From Echinostoma caproni (taxonomy: Eukaryota > Platyhelminthes > Trematoda > Plagiorchiida > Echinostomatidae): DNA of 64,000 nt. The stretch spans positions 1-64,000 of the forward strand of contig UZAN01040837.1 of the NCBI GenBank assembly GCA_900618425.1, in the 5' to 3' direction. This document shows positions 60,865 to 64,000 of this stretch, one piece after another. Within the stretch, counting starts at the first letter, position 1; each line of letters opens with the position of its first letter. The position numbers and the translations under genes were made by a program. The notes beneath the pieces were generated by a model. That model was not told where the DNA came from, made no database searches, and was given only the letters and a program-made list of their open reading frames with translations.

Positions 60865-61050
60865 ACCGGGCAGTGGTGGCTCGGTAGTAGCGTCACCAAA
60901 TTATCACCCCGGGTATGTGTGTTAGAATCCCACCACCACCGTCTGACTTTCCCCATTGTGTGTTGAACGGCAGCCCTTTGATTGGCCGCTTCCCTCTTCA
61001 TACAAATTGAACCATTGCTTATTCATTTAAAGGAAGTGAAAAAAAGATTA
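60865..61050 (+). mobile_element. tRNA-like SINE, family B
   Basis: Head CAGTGGTGGCTCGGTAGTAG, then GTCACCAAATTATCACCCCG, a B box with one change (GTGTTAGAATCCCACC), body GGCAGCCCTTTGATTGGCCG, and tail TTTAAAGGAAGTGAAAAA. Very similar to 20775-20970. Confidence 0.8.
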
Positions 61051-61354
61051 AAAAAATCATCATGCCATCAAAAACCCGGTGAAGTTTGGAGTTTCATGAA
61101 GTGTGAAACATTTAAACATCGACAATTTACCATACAGTTATCGCGGTCTTTGCTTGGAAGTAATCCACATGATGTAAGCCAACGTGATGTAGCAAAATTC
61201 CGTCAATGGTACAATTATGAGAAAGAAGAGTGCATATGCATTAGAACTTATCAAAACCGATTATATGCTTCCAGGAAAACTTTATCCAGTGATTTAGACA
61301 TTAACACATTAGCATCACGAATTTAGACATTACTTATAACCTTTTAGCTGTGAG

Positions 61355-61470
61355 AAGATCAGTAGCCTCCGTGGGATTCGAACCCACGCATGAATGGTTT
61401 TGTATAGCACAAGCTCCATCAGCTGAGCTACGAGACCGGACCGGTGGCACTGGTCTTTTAACATCTGGAT
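61355..61470 (-). mobile_element. tRNA-like SINE, family A
   Basis: On the minus strand: CCAGTGCCACCGGTCCGG head, CTCGTAGCTCAGCTGATGG (near-perfect A box), then GTGGGTTCGAATCCCACGG (perfect B box) and AGGCTACTG. This is the best-preserved promoter of the family. The first three bases of the tRNA-like part do not close a standard acceptor stem with the end, so I call it SINE rather than tRNA gene. Confidence 0.75.
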
Positions 61471-62718
61471 TAGCCACAAAAACTAGAGAGGCATGTGAAA
61501 TTCACCAATTAGCATGTAAGCTGACAGTCAGTAGGATTTCCTTAAAATCCACTGTTCAATATGAGCATGGGAAACAAACACGGATTGTGTATCCTGTCTC
61601 ACCCTAGTCCCAAATGATTTCGATCAGGATCTATCTTCACAATTGTCACTCACTCCACGTGTACTCAATAAAGATGTTAAAGCATAAAAAATCTGAAAGA
61701 TAGTTAATGATCATGAAATTCGAAATTATTTGTACGTGAACCGGAATATTATAGCCGGTTCAAATAAAATTCATTAAATCAGACAACTGTGTGATTTAAA
61801 ACATGATCTTTTTTTTGGCTTAGGAGTGCTAAAAGAGTTCTTATTTATTTCCCTACGGTTCATTATAAGGAAAAAGTTTCCATCAGAAGATGAAATGGTC
61901 CTATAATAGTAAACAGGAAATACGAGTTATGCTCAATTATCACCTTTGATCAAAAACAAAAATGCCTTCTTTTTCCAACCCCTGAAGTAAATGGGCGAAA
62001 TTGTGCATATAAATCTTCATCTTTTGTTGACACAAACAACCGCAATCTGGAAGGTCGGTCAGCTAGGAGCAATTGATTCTCACAGAAGCATTTTATCCTT
62101 GACCTCGTTTGCGGACAGAATGCTGATCCAACACAATCGGATATCACATGATCACGTGGTCTGATTGAAGGGGCTGAAATGTGAGTGATTTGCATAGTTT
62201 TCTCATCGTTTCCATCAATTCTGAGTACCACAATCAAGATGAAGGTACCAGTAGCATCCAACTGTCACTGCCCATAATACGGTCCCAAATGGGTAATTTC
62301 TTTGGGGGGTTATTTGGCATAAATTTGAAAATCTCTGGCAATTAAACGGCGAACAGTTTTTCTGGTGGATTTCGTCCATAAATCAAATGGAGTGAGCAGA
62401 TTATTAGTTGTAGCACTCCGTTAGATCATGGAAAAGAAGATCGTAAATATAACTCTGCAACCGAGTCTATATTGTAAGAAGTACACCATTTTGTAAGATT
62501 TTTCAGAGATATTTTATGCGATTGAATTGTGAAAATGTCAGTGATCTTGGTTGGATTCAAAATCCTTTATAGATATTTGCCCTCCTACACCCACCCTAAG
62601 CCACAAAGTTAATCTGACACCTGATATTTCTACAGGAGTTCACCTAACTCATCTAGACCGACACATAGAGACAATGGTTAGCATATGAGATGCCTGTTCT
62701 GACAGGTCAAATAGGTCT

Positions 62719-62796
62719 TTGTGACCTCGTGGCTCAAGAGGTGTACGTGGAAAAACATGGACGGCATCCTGGATTCGAATCTCATTGAGGCTAGTG
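62719..62796 (+). mobile_element. tRNA-like SINE, family A, decayed
   Basis: TTTGTGACCTCGTGGCTCAA (A-box-like) and TGGATTCGAATCTCATTGAG (B-box-like), followed by GCTAGTG. Same layout as the other family A copies, with more changes. Confidence 0.55.
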
Positions 62797-64000
62797 ATCT
62801 TTCTGTGATTAAACCACTTGATCAGAGATTAACAATACAAATACATCTTAGATCCATTTTTGGAAACATTCTTACTCAGTCCAACCAGGAATGAGACTGT
62901 TGTCAATAAAATATTGTTACTAATATGGTCTGGTACCCCAAACGAATTTTTCTAAATCTCACGGAGATTAAAAGTGAGTTGAGAGTTTAGGTAAACAAAA
63001 TAAAAACCACCTGAAAGTAGCGTTTTTACTTGTTTCCATTCCTGGATCTGGGACATCTGTTTCTATCTATTTGAACACTGTCCTAATTTTCTAATTTTGC
63101 TTTTAAACAATGTAACATTTTTAAAATGCTTGTTATTCATTCCGATCAAATTCCTTGATCCAGTGTGATACTGAAAATCTGAAATATTTTTCAATTATCG
63201 AATGCCGCAATGCGCTGGTGTATGTGTGCTTGTTTGTGATGTCACAATCGTGTGATTGTAATTGTGAATGAGTGCTCTTTCCTTTTTTTCGGTTCAACCT
63301 TGACAGCAGTGTGGATTGCATGTGCCATGCTAGACTTCCTCGGAAAGAAACATTACGCACGCCTAGTTGGAAAAATGTCTAATAAATCTCTTGAAACTTA
63401 AATGCAATCACACTATATTTGCGTAACACGCAAAAGTCACCTATATCCATGTGAAGTTATCCAGACGGAAAATGTATCTGTAGCGCTGAATACGCAGAAA
63501 AGCTGTTACAGAAGATTCCGCCACTTTTTATAGTCCACGATTGGGGAAGCAGGTCACCATCGAAAGATTCGGCTCTTGTCTGAGTAGGGAGATTATAATG
63601 TTGTGCAACAGTAAGCCACCTAGATTTTGGAGAACTTTGAATGTGTTCTAACCCAAATCTGGGCCTTGATGATTAGTTAGGAAAATGGAAATCGATAAAT
63701 GCTCGAAAAATAGCAGTCAGTTATTGCTCATTATCTATACATTTATATAAAGTTGTTTGATTCATTTCAAAGTCCAGGATACGATCTTTTAAACCCGAGT
63801 TGACGTCACTTTGCAAGTCCCGATTGCCTTACCGTAAAATTGACATCATAACGTAAGTCTTTTTCAATTTCACTGCACGGTTGATTTATATTAAACTAGT
63901 AAAAGTCATATTCGTAAGGACTATTATACGATCGGGGTTGGGATATGTTCACTCAGAATACAACTTGTTGCGTATGCGCTTGAAGCTAACATTATTAAAC

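Larger units (their letters stand above)
52051..64000 (-). other. Upstream intron or 5' flank of ERC
   Basis: No further ERC exon was found. The stretch holds a SINE (56130-56411), repeat R1 (59152-59310), a LINE fragment (59453-60340), a perfect palindrome (60387-60596), a family B SINE (60865-61050) and family A-like copies (61355-61470, 62719-62796). Missing N-terminal exons suggest either a very long first intron or a downstream promoter near exon 1. Confidence 0.6.

Noticed and set aside
61355..61470. Functional tRNA gene
   Set aside because: A and B boxes are excellent, but the acceptor stem and anticodon arm do not close convincingly and related copies share non-tRNA flanks.

Overview
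The window looks like part of a large, repeat-rich flatworm genome, most likely a digenean trematode (fluke). It is neither bacterial nor a compact genome. The only gene I can support is a spread-out, minus-strand, intron-rich gene. Everything else is intron or flank filled with mobile-element debris: SINEs, two LINE fragments, one Penelope-like element and microsatellites. The fluke assignment rests on hammerhead-ribozyme SINEs that resemble the Schistosoma Sm-alpha family, on a Penelope-like element, and on kilobase-scale introns. I cannot name the species.

The gene is an orthologue of the ERC/ELKS/CAST (bruchpilot-related) presynaptic active-zone and Rab6-associated scaffold. I find 13 exons between 52050 and 7415, transcribed leftward. 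All have GT donors and AG acceptors and join in one continuous frame of 2544 nt (848 codons). Their order matches the coiled-coil core of vertebrate ERC1/ERC2 from start to end. Two exons (42412-42519 and 17419-17600) are not simple ATG-to-stop ORFs and were found from splice sites and family alignment. The N-terminal exons (expected above 52050) and the C-terminal exons (expected below 7415) were not found. The gene is therefore partial at both ends.

Layout from left to right: 1-7414 downstream intron or flank with a hammerhead SINE, another SINE and a dispersed repeat; 7415-17600 exons 13 to 8; 17601-21730 intron with a head-to-head hammerhead SINE pair and two more SINEs; 21731-29174 exons 7 to 5, with a CR1-like LINE fragment and a 610-base gap; 29175-36245 exons 4 and 3, with a tRNA-like SINE and a (TAG)n tract; 36246-52050 exons 2 and 1, separated by a 9 kb intron that holds a Penelope-like element with 263-bp inverted ends and a 934-base gap; 52051-64000 upstream intron or flank with a LINE fragment, a perfect 104-bp-arm palindrome and several SINEs.

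Most other open frames are antisense or chance ORFs. The most unusual items are the hammerhead ribozyme SINEs, including one copy with an apparently intact catalytic core, the inverted-end Penelope-like element, and the perfect palindrome.
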